From Glutinoglossum americanum (taxonomy: Eukaryota; Ascomycota; Geoglossomycetes; Geoglossales; Geoglossaceae): a stretch of DNA of 64,000 bases. The notes under the pieces were generated by a model that had not been told where the DNA came from, did not search any database, and saw only the letters and a list, made by a program, of their open reading frames with translations. The position numbers and the translations under genes are program-made. Within the stretch, counting starts at the first letter, position 1. Each line of letters opens with the position of its first letter. Below are positions 1 to 11,600 of this stretch, one piece after another. The stretch lies in the NCBI GenBank assembly GCA_020080175.1, contig JAGHQL010000038.1, positions 62,001 to 126,000 of the forward strand, given 5' to 3'.

Positions 1-363
1 CATTCGGAGCCAAGGATAAACCGCCGGGATTCCTGCGAGGCTTGTCCGTGTACTACGGGACTCTTTTACTTTTGCAAACGCTGCGCTTTTGGGATTTTCT
101 GTGCAAAGTGCATAAAGGAACGTCCCGAGGAAAAGGATCCCTGTCGAGGTCATGAATATCTCGAGGTTCCCGGCAGGGGATGGAGAAATCTCCCAAGGGG
201 GGTCGTCAACGAGCAGGGTCAGAGCTTTGAGGAGTGGTTGAAGGATCTCCAGAAGAAATACAGCTCTAACCAAGGCGAATCTGCTCTCACACATTCTACT
301 ATGAAAACACCCTCGCTCGTGCACGATCGGACGCACCGGCAGTCAGCAGCAAACGCCATATAG
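1..363 (+). CDS. C-terminal end of a STAND-type protein with a zinc-binding tail domain (partial)
   Basis: The gene enters from the left edge; frame 1 is open from base 1 to TAG at 361-363, giving 120 residues. The visible part holds a cysteine/histidine array: C-x2-C, then C-x2-C, C-x2-C, then C-x3-H followed by an aromatic residue, L and P. Next comes a helical tail with a conserved F-E-x-W-L motif. The spacing looks like a ZZ/RING-like zinc-binding fold. The same array and the same W-containing tail end the large NACHT-TPR protein encoded at 26784-31351, so this is probably the last exon of a related receptor whose NACHT and TPR parts lie outside the window. A serine/threonine-rich extension of about 35 residues follows the domain. 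The assignment rests on similarity between the two in-window copies; what the domain binds is unknown. Confidence 0.7.
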   Translation, partial: HSEPRINRRDSCEACPCTTGLFYFCKRCAFGIFCAKCIKERPEEKDPCRGHEYLEVPGRGWRNLPRGVVNEQGQSFEEWLKDLQKKYSSNQGESALTHSTMKTPSLVHDRTHRQSAANAI

Positions 364-2370
364 CCATTTCCCCGGATTTCTCTCAGAAAATAATAAATAA
401 CTACGCGGGGACATCATGCATATGCCTTCCAATTTATCAATTTATGGCCGTCCGTCTACCGTACGGTCATCGGGGGGCGACAGCAAAATCGCCAGACAAA
501 AGGAAACCCTCACGAGCAAAAGGCTGCCATCGGATTCGACGCGAAAACGAAAACGAACCTATTGACCAGATTTCACTCGAACTATTCGGATATATTATTG
601 GAGTTTAGGTTATGCTCACGCGGAGGACCGCGTAGATGCTTAAGCAGCGGGCCGGCAGGTAGAAAAGTAGTCAACCGATTGTGTATTAAAGATGCCCGCG
701 GTATGAAGTACAGAGTATAACCAATATATATTGGACAATGCAGCACCGAGCCCCTCATGTAATATTCTATCAACACTGAGTCAGTGATAATACTGACAAC
801 ACAAGCTCCTACCGTTCATCAAACGTGTTGGCATTCCACGAGACTCGCGACATAAGCCACGCTGTTTTGGAGCCCGGTCATGCGAATGCCTAAGCTCGAA
901 TAAGCAGTCAATTGCCACTAATTGCCCAAAACAAGTTTAAACCATATCCCTAGTCTTAAACTTATTCTGTCTTCGGCGGCCCACTAAGAGCCGAACGAGC
1001 TTTAAGCCCAAATTGACCTGTAATAGGCCTGGCCACCCCTCGGTGCAGGGCATAAATTTTGTTCGATGGCTAACGCCCCGCACCTCCGCAGGACCCCACC
1101 ACCTCTACCAGCGCTAAAGCGGCATCCCCTCACGAAAGGGACCCACAGCGGTCCGCCGGTTTAGGATAACCCCGACGAGCTGCCTCCAGGGGGCCGACGC
1201 CTATCACAGGCCAATCTAAGCTTGAAAAAAAAAACACAAACACCAGGCCATGGAGTTCCAAGACAGACTCGACGCGAAAATCCCGACGGGGTCGACTCCG
1301 CGAGTTTGTATCAGCGCCAGACTTCTCGACCCCGCGTCTCTCCCCGCCGCTTTAGACGCGGGGTCGCGCCTCCAGCGAATGCGGGAAAGCCGCCAAGGCG
1401 CGCGTTGCCCTCCCGATGCCCAGTCCCTCTCGAGTCGTCCCCAGGTTAGCCTCTACCCCACAGCCCGTCCATGCCTGGTTGCGCTCGGCGGCGGCATCCG
1501 ATCGAGGCTGAGGCCGCCCCGCCCTCCACGTATCGACCCCGCCCAGGGTTTTCCCCGGACGCGCTCTCTTTGGGCTTCGGTTTATCGGGGGAAACGGCGG
1601 GGCGTCCCGGTTCCAATCCCGTGTGGACACATTGCGCTTTAATATGGCTCTTGCTTTTCTCTTCATTGGTTTCTTCGAGAGGGGTTTTTCTGCGTCTTTT
1701 TTTTTTTTTTTGGTTCCGGTTGCGGCCGAACTAGCGGTATCTCTTTTTCTGCTAGTTCTGACTTGACGGAGGAAAAAAAGGTGAAAGCTCCAGAGAGGCA
1801 GTGGGGGTTTGGAGTTTGGAAATGTTAACTTTTCTCCCTGAGGTGGACTCCGGAGGGTAGATGTGCCCGTTGTCTTGCCCGGCTTGTAAGCGTTTGACGT
1901 TGCACACTTGTTTATAAGGGATGGAAGATCTCCCAAAATTCCCTATTGACAACTGTCTTTCGAATGGCTCCAACACCCCATCTTAAGTTTAGTGCATTCC
2001 TAAACGGAAACTACGTGTTCGACTACGATTACTCTCTTCAGAGCGCCCTGACGGCGCAACAGGTTCTAACACCTTGATTGGAGACGATTCCGGCATGACA
2101 CCTGCATGGTTCAGCTACCTGCCTCTTAGGAAGAACTACTTTAGCTCTCAACTACCCAGAAACACAACGGTGGGTTTACTATTCCCCAATCAACCATTAA
2201 GGAAGATTGTATGTACTATTAATATTCAAATTCTATGACCGAAACTTCCGCGTTTTCGACTTCTAGCCCGCCAGCTGACCAGGCCTGTATCGACGCGTTC
2301 ACATTTCGGCCGAAACATAAACACTCAACATGCAGTCATATTTTTCCCAAGTGCCGGAGATGGACACGTT
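364..2370. other. Intergenic, no supported gene
   Basis: GC-rich stretch around 1250-1640 has overlapping open frames on both strands, but none has recognisable composition or motifs. A T-run lies near 1694. No promoter or RNA gene could be supported. Confidence 0.5.
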
Positions 2371-2730
2371 GTAGGCTATTCTCCAGGGGCCGGTCATGTG
2401 TATAGAATGAGCAGCTCTTAGCTTGAGCGAATTTAGTTAATTATACTGTAGAATGGGAGCACGCCAAGGGAGAGTCCTGATATTCTCCCTGATGCCATGA
2501 GCAAGATACCGACGGCCTGCGTATAGTAGCAAAAGGCTGCCACGCGCTGACACCGCTAAGGTTATGCTTGAGAGCATCTTGGGCGCTCAACCACTGGAAC
2601 GGCGAAGTATGAGAAGTCTTATACATATGAGATTAAGCCCGAAATGGGCGCGAAACAAGACCACATACGTTGTAAGGACGCCATGCCGAGTACCAAGGGT
2701 GAGAGGTTCGCCTCGTCTTCCACTCACCGC
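2371..2730 (+). repeat. Dispersed repeat, copy A
   Basis: About 360 bp that can be aligned by eye with 7158-7510 in the same orientation, about 4.8 kb away. Shared blocks in the same order include CAGGGGCC, TTAGCTTGA, TAGAAT, CCAAGG, ACGGC(C/T)TGC(G/A)TAT, GAGCA and ATGCCGAG(n2)CCAAGG. Differences between the copies include many C/T and G/A changes. No coding frame is preserved. The family of the element is not recognised. Confidence 0.7.
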
Positions 2731-5008
2731 CATTCGACGAGCATGCACATAAGAATTATGCCAGTAAATTAACGTGTTTCCCTTACCTGCGTCTCTGCTG
2801 CATCTTCATTCAAGATGCGCTGCGGATTGCCCCAGTAGCAGTGGAGTGCGGGAGACAGTTGTTCCCTCGGGTCGCTCGCATATCGCTTCCTTCTTGCGCA
2901 GGCCGAGGATTCTGCAGTACGCATCACCATCCAGTCACAAAAGCCGCGCGATGCCACGGACATCACAGGGCCCCGGGGATGGCGAATATGGCCTGTGCTT
3001 CCGAGAGATGAAGCTCACTCTGAATTCCCGGAGCGGTTTTTTCCGCGTCACTGCGCTGGTGCCAGTGGAGCGAAAGAATATGCGGAGTGTGTCTCGCTTA
3101 CCCCCAGAGCACCGGGATAGACTCCTGCCCCAGTCCACTCCCGAAGCCTAAAGCTGTTCAGCTGTCGGATTCCGAAAGCTGAGCTGGGTTCATTGAAGAG
3201 TTCACGGGGGGGCATCTGAGGCTTCCGTGACGGAGCGATTTCATGGTCCGCGTTAGGAGAGTAACAGACTCGAGGCGAGGCACTGGGATAAGGATAGGTA
3301 GAACGGGCTCAGTCCGGGCATTAGCCTTGAGCTTGGAGTGATACCTAACCTTAAGGATACTGGCTGGGATGAGCAAGGCAGCGCTGGGGCAGGGTCCAGG
3401 GTATGTCGTACTAAGTACTGCACTATGCGGGAAGTTATCACGCATCACGCTGCATATACTCTCTGTATACGCGAGATTATTGACGTACCTCCGCCCAGGC
3501 TCGCCGCTCTTTGTTTCCCTCAATCCGCCCCCTCAGAAATATAAGTTCCTTCCTCCCCTCTTCTACCGCCCTCGATCCTCTTAACTACCAATTTCAATCT
3601 CAGAATCGCTGGTTTCGCACACCCGCCCGCACTCTTCTTTGCACTTTTACCGTGACCGCGACTCCGTTGTTTCCTTGTGGATATCCCGCGGATTCTGACT
3701 TTCTTGGAGATACCCTCGATCTTTCGCGTTGGTCGAGTGTTGTCGTTTTTCCAATTCTCGCGATCCTCCCGGTCGCATTTCTTCCCGAGGCAACGAAGCC
3801 TCAATCATTCATCTCCCCAAGCCACCGTCCAGTCGTCGGCTGCTTGCGATCTCCAGCCACAAACCGGTGAGTGGCAGATCTTGGCCGTTCGCCGTTCATG
3901 GCGAAAGGGCTATTTCACATGGCTCGTCCGTTCTTGGATGTGGTTGTCGGCATAAACACGCGTGACGTGGCATCCCCAATGCGCCGTGCTTCATGTATCG
4001 CTTTCGAGCGGTATGTATGGCTTCTCATAAGTGATTCGTTCGTTACTTTATATGTCTGCATCCTTTTACAACCAAAGAGAACTCGCAATAGCTGACCAGG
4101 GTTAGTCAGAGCAGCCTTAGGTACAGTTGTCAACGCAAACGCCCCGGCGCTCCCCTTCTCCGTCAGGCATACTCTCACGTTCGTTTCTCAGCCAATAAGA
4201 GGCCACCACATCTCTATGCGACATTTCTAAACCATCAACGCAGATGCCTCGAATAAATCAACATGCATAGGCCCCCTGGCTGTATACGTGTCCCGGCCTA
4301 TGCCTCCCACTCCCCACCCTCTGCAGTTGAAAAAAATAATCACAACACCTTCACGTCGCTACACCGCTAGCTTCAGTTAAGCACACTTCCCTTTAGCCCA
4401 GCTTGTTTCAAGCCCACAGACATTCGCAACCGTAGCCCTTACGCGTTGACAACTCCACGCTAACCCAAATAGTCCCACTAGGCTCTACCCTCCAACCCAC
4501 TTATTCCGATGTGCTATTAGAATGGGTGGGCTCGGGCAGTGTTTTGCTTGACCAGCCTTGCGCGAGATGATGACAACGAATCCTCTCCCCTGTTTCCCGT
4601 TGCCACACCCCCAAGACCATTTCCCCCCCGATGGATAGAGCTTCCCTCTGAGTGGATCCGCCCAGAGGACTCTTGCCTGAATGAGCGAATCCACTGCAGT
4701 GGAAACGAATCTCTGCCCGCCGCGAGAATACCACAGTGCCCTGCATTGGGACTTTGTGTATTGTGTGCGGCGGGGGCGATGGGCGATGCCCATTCTCCTG
4801 AATCTCTCAGTGATGCGGCATCTGGCATTGAAGGGCTTATCTAGGAGCTGGATTTCGCTTTGTTGTGTTGTTTAGATGAGTGTTAGGAATAAATTAGCAC
4901 TAAGCCAGAAACTTGTGTCCTTCCAAGCTCTCACGATCAGACCAGATTGACCCCCATATTTCATTTCTTCTACCACTTTTGCCTACAGTTTCTCAGCTTT
5001 TTTCTACG
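2731..5008. other. Intergenic, no firmly supported gene
   Basis: Several open frames lie at 2770-3150 and 3510-3870, none with recognised features. At 3540-3870 the + strand is pyrimidine-rich and a good splice donor (GTGAGT) follows at about 3868, so an unrecognised 5' exon or leader is possible. The stretch 4900-5008 is the leader of the zinc-finger gene. Confidence 0.4.
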
Positions 5009-5806
5009 ATGAAGAACAACCAGTATTCCAACAGCAACAACGCTCGCAGCAGCAGTGATAACGGCAACGACGGCTTTGCTGGGTTTGGGTATTTACCTGA
5101 CTCAGAAGCCTATGTCTCTTTTGTCGCCGGAGACAACATCAATTACCCCTTCGGAAATCAGCCTTGGGTGCCACAATACGACGAACTAGAGACGATAACC
5201 CTCTCTCCGGTCGGCCAGATCAACAACGCCGTCACGGAATCCCCGGCGCAACAGCAACAACAGCAATTCAACCCCAATTTCACCGTCAATAGTGGAGCCC
5301 CCCTCGCTCTCCGGGGGCCGCAGTGGCCCTTAGAGGCGTCTCAACTATCAGGAGGTTTCCCCAACGAGGGGTATGAAGTCGCCCCTGGGAACTCACTGAT
5401 TTCTGCTTCTCCCCCTTCCTACCATCCCCCGCCACCCCCGGCACCACCCCACCTAACGGAGCTTGATCCATCTCTGCCCGGGCTGGTTGGAGTCTACTCA
5501 TACCACCCTATCTATGGCTACTACCTGTCGCCCCCCCGGCCGCCAAACAGCGAACCTTCACTCTTCGCCCAACCCCCCGATCCTCGGCAGCTACATAACG
5601 ACTGCCACTACTGCAACAAGCGCCTTGGTCGCAAAGCCGACCTCATACGCCACATCAAGTGCATCCACGAGCGTCCACCCGTAGAGGAGCTTTACCAGTG
5701 TCCCGTGGAGGGGTGCACGTTTAGGGGGCCAAACGGGTTTGTGAGGAAGGACAAGTTGAAGAGTCACTATAAAGCGGTGCACTCAACACCTTATGCGCAA
5801 AGCTGA
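5009..5806 (+). CDS. C2H2 zinc-finger protein, probable transcription factor
   Basis: Uninterrupted 265-residue frame; the ATG at 5009 is the first in frame and precedes an Asn/Ser-rich segment. The N-terminal two thirds are low complexity: Asn/Ser, a short Gln run, then Pro-rich stretches, as in fungal activation domains. Two C2H2 fingers fill the C-terminus: C-x2-C-x12-H-x4-H, then C-x4-C with a longer loop and H-x4-H. The protein ends shortly after the second finger. The arrangement (disordered N-terminus, two terminal fingers) is common in small Pezizomycotina regulators; DNA binding in the nucleus is inferred from the fingers. No introns are needed. Targets are unknown, and no neighbouring gene within 2.8 kb suggests a pathway. 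It is one of the cleanest genes in the left part of the window. Confidence 0.85.
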   Translation: MKNNQYSNSNNARSSSDNGNDGFAGFGYLPDSEAYVSFVAGDNINYPFGNQPWVPQYDELETITLSPVGQINNAVTESPAQQQQQQFNPNFTVNSGAPLALRGPQWPLEASQLSGGFPNEGYEVAPGNSLISASPPSYHPPPPPAPPHLTELDPSLPGLVGVYSYHPIYGYYLSPPRPPNSEPSLFAQPPDPRQLHNDCHYCNKRLGRKADLIRHIKCIHERPPVEELYQCPVEGCTFRGPNGFVRKDKLKSHYKAVHSTPYAQS

Positions 5807-7157
5807 CTCCAGGCGCCATGTGGGGATCATATATGGCGCATACTAGGAGTACGAGCACGGCGTTCAGGGAGTTTATAGGGAGGCGAAGTTAGGGAATCGC
5901 TCTGGGTTGGTGCATGGGGGCTGAGTGGGGCTATGGAGGCTAGGGACTGGCGTAGGCGGTGGCGTGACTTGGAGGCACTTTCTTTTTGTTCTAGGCATGA
6001 CTAAGACAGTAATATTCAAATACGGCAGTGCAACCCCAATGACCAGTCTTCTTCCCAGAGATATCCTGCCCTGCTAAATGTCCGAGATTATACTGTACCG
6101 GCCCCAAAGCGAGCTGGTTACTACGTAGGGGGTACCAGCGCTTCACGAAGGGGACGGCCTTGGGACCAGAGTTGAGGGGGAGATCACGGCATGAAGGTTG
6201 AGCGAATGGAAAGCGAGCACTCGATGAGGCTACCCCTTCCCTATCTGATTGGAGAGGTTATGAGAAGAGGAAGAAGATAGACGGAATTACTATGAATGCT
6301 AACCTGCACGGGCCGCACACATACAGTTTTCGGTGGGATTACCACGGTGACCCATGATATCATGGGACCATGGAGGGCTCCCGAATGCACGTACTCTATT
6401 AACCGGGACGCCCCGTAAATAATGCGAGAAAAATCTAGCGCCGATTCCAGCAAACAAACGCCATGGGGTCCCTTTGTGCTGGCAAGGACAACATTCCCAG
6501 AAAAACTTGGCCGGGCCCACCAAATATTTCTTTTTCCTCAGCACCGCCGCCAGGCAGCAACAGGCCCGCATTCTAATGTGTGCCTCAAAATTAGCTTATC
6601 CCATCGGTGCAGAGTTGCCGCAAAGGGCTGGGTGCAGAAGAAGCATGCCAGCACAGCCTAACGCCAACACTCATTGTATTTAATTTCAATCTTCAGCTTT
6701 CCCTGATAGTCGATCGGGTACTATTCTACCCCTCGTTCCAGACACCCCCACCGGTTCTCCGCCACCTTTGTCGGGGATCTCCGTGAGAAAGAGGGGATTC
6801 CAGGCCAAGGCAACGTGTTCGAGAGGCAGATTATGGGATCATCGTCATCCTGGGGCCGACACACCCTTTTTCGATCCGGCCACACCTTTCGATTTCGCCT
6901 CGGCCACGCCCTCTCATCCGACCCCATTTAGGCTAATTGCTTACTCGGCTATAAAAAAACAAAGTGGCAGGCGATACCGGTAGAGCCACCCAGCTTAGTA
7001 AAACAGATCTTTGGATCTAGTTGAGGCCCTAGCGGTGATAATGCATGTCACAACCAGCTAGCCTAGCTCACCTAGACATGGCTGTGCGATAGAAACCGTT
7101 CTTTCGAGGGATAGCCTAAATTAGGCACCTAATAAATGTGAAAATTTGGTTATTACT
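5807..7157. other. Intergenic, nothing recognised
   Basis: No convincing gene on either strand. Short frames near 6241-6980 have no family features. Confidence 0.5.
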
Positions 7158-7510
7158 GTAGGTTATTCGTCAGGGGCCATATATGTAGAATAGGCAATGC
7201 TTAGCTTGAATGAATTAAATCGATTGCTATAGAATAAGAGCGTCCCAAGGAGCTCTTACACGCTCTTTAATACCACGAAAAAACTACTAACGGCTTGCAT
7301 ATTGGAAGTAGAGGGCTATTCCATACCAAAACCGACAAGATTATGTCTGAGAGCACTCAGCCGCGGGACAGCAAAGTACGGGTGCTCTCATAGAGATGAT
7401 ATTGAGCTTGAAGTGGGCGGAAAGCAGTGCGATAAAGCAAGAACGTTATGCCGAGCTCCAAGGACGAATAAGTTGCCCCACCTCCCAAACCGAGAGGTGG
7501 TCAAAAAGTC
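7158..7510 (+). repeat. Dispersed repeat, copy B (more AT-rich)
   Basis: Diverged partner of the repeat at 2371-2730, same orientation. Where copy A has GGCCTGCGTAT this copy has GGCTTGCATAT, and TGGGAG is matched by TAAGAG, so many differences are transitions with this copy the more AT-rich. That pattern fits repeat-induced point mutation. The end points are approximate. Confidence 0.7.
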
Positions 7511-8621
7511 AGGACTAAAGTTTAGGCGGCCGGATGGTGGGTAAATACTTAAAATGTTGTAGATCGCGAGACTAGACGGGATCACTTGATCACTCACTAA
7601 TCAATTAGAAGGGAGGGATATGGGAACTCCGCGGTGTGCTCCCCCATTTACTCTACATTGATAGTATATTTAATACAATCAACTGGCTGCTTCTCTATCT
7701 AACGTTCCAATCTATATAGCACTTTCTTGGTTTTCCGCATAAGTATAACCGAGACACCAATACTTGGTTCATCCTATTCCCAACAGAATGTCCGCAATTT
7801 ATACAAACAGAGCAGTTATACGCTGAAAACCGTCCTTCAGAAAAAGGACTTACTAATAAGAGCTCGAGAGATTAAGTTGGCGATCGAGTTTTGCTCTGGG
7901 GGGGAGATTGATATAATGTAAAGTGTTCTGGTTAGTTAGCGGCGGAGTAATAACCGGGGGATTTAAACGTGCGGATTAGTTAAACCCGAGGCATCAGAGT
8001 CTCGATTAATCTATTCAAATCACTGGCGTTGGAGCTAAGTCATGTTTTTTCTACAGGACATACTTTCTCCCCCAACGGCCTGTGGAGGTTAGAAACTATG
8101 CTAGGGAGAGTGCCCTTACATAATAATTTTTTTGATAAAAACGGCAAACTGATAGCCCAGTCCAGTTTCATAAAGTTTGTAGGGCCACTGCCCTATGTTT
8201 GTAGGAATATGATATACAAGAATTGATAATTCCCGGTGAAAATATCAGTTGAAAAATAAGTAAACAATACGGGGAAAATGTGCCCGGTTTAGTCTTCCTT
8301 CGATTCTCCCGCCGCTTTTCTGCGAAATTCAAACCCATCACATCCTCTTTCTGGCCTCTGTAGTTAAGCAAATGCCTAGGCTAAGGAGGGCATGATGTTG
8401 TCACTAATTGCTCTATGTTATTTCACCATAGCTTATATTGCGAAGTAGTTTGTCTACACTACAAAAAGAATTTTGGTGTACTTTTGCGGCTGGGTCGGCC
8501 CCACCATATCTTGGTCGGGATACTACGTCTTGGCAACTGCACGTGATTAAGAGCCTCGTCATAGCCTTGCCTTGTTCAGTCAGGCGCCTGCATCTCCCCC
8601 GGTTGTAAAGACGGACAGATC
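7511..8621. other. Intergenic, AT-rich
   Basis: AT-rich spacer upstream of the large receptor gene; no supported gene. A perfect 10-bp palindrome, CAGGCGCCTG, lies at 8581-8590. Confidence 0.5.
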
Positions 8622-8640
8622 AGCTCTCTGGCAGAGAGCT
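8622..8640. promoter_or_regulatory. Perfect 9-bp inverted repeat just before a start codon
   Basis: AGCTCTCTG, one base, CAGAGAGCT: two perfect 9-bp arms ending 7 bases before the ATG at 8648. In RNA it would form an 8-bp stem with a 3-base loop at the end of the leader; in DNA it is a dyad that could bind a dimeric factor. Either role is inference. Confidence 0.45.
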
Positions 8641-8647
8641 TACATCT

Positions 8648-11600
8648 ATGGCCTCCTCGTACGATAAAACCTATCGAGTCCGGGGAATACCAGGTGCGTT
8701 TACCGAGGACGATACAAGGAAACTTCTCAGTTCAGCTTTCCTGGTTTCAAACTCGAACGTTGAGGACCCTAAGCCGAGAGTTCATTCTCTCGGCCCCGAT
8801 CCGTATTCCTTTGGGCAGGACGCATTCCAGGTAGCCACGGTTACCTTCAGGAAAATCCTGCCAATTCTCCAAGAATCCCAAGACGAATGGACCCTGCCCA
8901 TATCTGGATGGAGAAGCCCCAATGGAGGACCTGAGGTTTCGTCGCTCACTATTGATAGCCATTTCCGTGGTTTCACACCACTCAATTCAGTGGAAGATCA
9001 CTCGATAGAGTTGGTATTCACCTCTTATCATAAGCAAGATAACCATTGCTAATGAAGCTTAGTTGTATAGCAATTACAGGTCTAAGCAGCCATCCATTCG
9101 GCTCTTGGAAACAAAGGGGGGGCCAGTATATGTGGCTTAGAGATAGTCTACCTCAGGATCTTAAAGGAGCTCGTGTGCTCCTGTATGGCTATGATACTGG
9201 TCTAGTGCGGAGCGAGTCATTCCAAAATATCGATGATATTGCCGTCACATTTAGCCGGAGCATAAGGAGCATCAGGCGAACCTATAAGGTCTGCGACAGT
9301 GGAGAAGTTCTTCCCATTCGTGAGACTAACTGGTGTAGGTTGACGATGACCTCACGCCACGACCCATAATATTTATTGCGCACAGTCTTGGAGGGCTTAT
9401 CTTGAAAAAGGTATTGAGTCAATCTCTCTCTTAATCAGGAGGCCTTACTAGGCAATAGCTAACTTCTCTGAAGGCTATACTACAGATGAAAGGTGGAGTC
9501 AAAGCTGATAGGGATAACTTCAATTCAATCTATGGCGCATTACTATTTGGCGTGCCAAACCAAGGAATCAGAATCGAACACTGGCTACCCATAGTCAATG
9601 GGCAACCAAACGAGGACCTTATTCGGAACTTGGGATTTGGTTCAAAGTATTTGCGCGATCTTGGGGACGAATTCCATTTAGCATTCTCCTTTCCGGACTC
9701 TGAAATTATATCCATTTACGAAACTGAGCGAACAAGGGTCGCAAAAGTGAGGATCCCGTAATTTATGCCTTGTTTGGATTATTTGACTTACCCGAATAAC
9801 ATCTAGGAAGTAGAACCTGGAAAGTGGGCGTTAACTGGCGATTATGAGATTCTAGTGCCGGTTAATTCGGCGACAGACAGCTGCCCAGCCGAACCGGTCC
9901 ATCGCGTCCTGGCGGTCAAACAAAACCACTCAAACTTGGTCAAATTCCCGAGCCGATGGGATGAGAACTACAAGCTGATTGTATCTCATCTGGGAGATTT
10001 TAGCGTAGCTGCTGTGAAGACGATTCAAGCGAGATTTTTTGACGAACAAGAGATAGAACAACTTGGACTGTTTGAACTTTGGCCGGCTAGTCCCGCTGGC
10101 ATCATTTCCAAAATTAAGACGAGAGTGGAGTAAGTAGCTGAAAACCTTCTTTTCAGAGACTTTTGCATCATTTTAACCCTTATTGCTTGTTTCGAATTCA
10201 TAGTATTGTAGCCATCCATGGTCTCGGTGGTGGTCCGTTTAAGACTTGGACAGAAGGGTACCGGATGTGGCTCCGCGACTTTTTACCCTCTACTCTACCC
10301 GAGGCACGGATTATGACCTACGGATATGGCTCTGCGATCGCCTTTTGCGACTTGGCGTCGGGCATCTCGGACACTGCTCTGGATTTGTTGGAGAGGCTTA
10401 GATCAAAGAAGAAGAAGGAAGAGAAAGAGGTAGGCTAGAACAGCACCCCTTGGACGAGATGGCAGAACTTTAGGCTCATGGAGGACTTGTGTTACGGTGC
10501 TAATGCGGAATTTCCACAGAAACCGATCATATTCGTCTGTCATAGCTTAGGTGGCATTATCCTCAAAAAGGTGAACAGGTCTCGGCGTCTTTTATCTCCT
10601 TCGGTGATCCTAGTTTCCCTTTCCTTGGCTTGCTGCCGATGGTATGGCCTTCGGTCAAATAGCTCCCTGGATTTCTCTGCTCCTAGGGTGTAGTCTTCTA
10701 CCCTAGAGCGTCTCACACGTCCCTATACAGGTCACCACGAGCCACATTATGATCCCAGAAGCTATATAGTGATATTTAACGCTCTTTATTTAACTATCTT
10801 TGATATAGGCTCTCGTCACCGCCAGCGAGCGACCACGGTATGAGATGATTCTCAGAGCTACCACTGGCGTTGTTTTCATGGGCGCACCTCACCATGGCGT
10901 GGATGCCGAGTTTTGGGCTAATGTGCTAGACAAACTAGCTAATATGTCTCTTACCGGATCAGCTCAGATGGGCCTATTGAATGAACTGCCGCGGAAATCA
11001 GCTTTGCTGAGTGAGATTTGCTCACAGTTTGTCGAGAAAACAGCGAGGCTACAAATATTCTCATTTTATGAGCGGCTGAAGACCCCAGGGCTGGAAGATC
11101 TGGTTAGTACGCGATAGTGCGATTCATATGGCTTGGTTGTCTTAATGGTTCTTGACGTCTAATGAATAACTAGGTGGTTGATCAACAATCTTCAATTCTC
11201 CATCTCCCGAACGAGACCCCACTACCAATAGAATCAGACCATGCTGGTCTGTGCAAGTTTTTGACAGCTAATAGCCAAAAGTATCTGATCGTACAGGAAA
11301 GCCTGGTGGAGCTAGTAGAAGAATTAGTAGGAAAAGAGGAGGAAAGTGCGTCATCATACAATCCTTAGTGTATAGGCCGTTGTAACTTGGGCCCTACTTA
11401 CTAAACCGAGCATACTTTAGACTCACCTGATCTGTCAGACCTCTACACTCGGCACTCGGAATTCCTTCGCGAGTTGCGTGATTTCGATCATGTCTCGATT
11501 CTAGAGCGAATCCCACGAAATAGAGGCACAACTTGCCAATGGATCCTGGGATATCCAGCATTCACGTCATGGGAAGGACCAGATTCTCCGTGTCTGCTTT

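Noticed and set aside
1600-1640. tRNA-like B box (GGTTCCAATCC)
   Set aside because: The arms do not pair as a T stem, and no A box or anticodon arm is found upstream.
1250-1936. Long overlapping open frames on both strands (up to 194 codons)
   Set aside because: GC-rich composition explains the lack of stops; no motif, plausible start or splice context.
3511-3870. 119-codon frame followed by a good splice donor
   Set aside because: No downstream exon with recognisable protein could be joined; more likely a pyrimidine-rich leader or chance.
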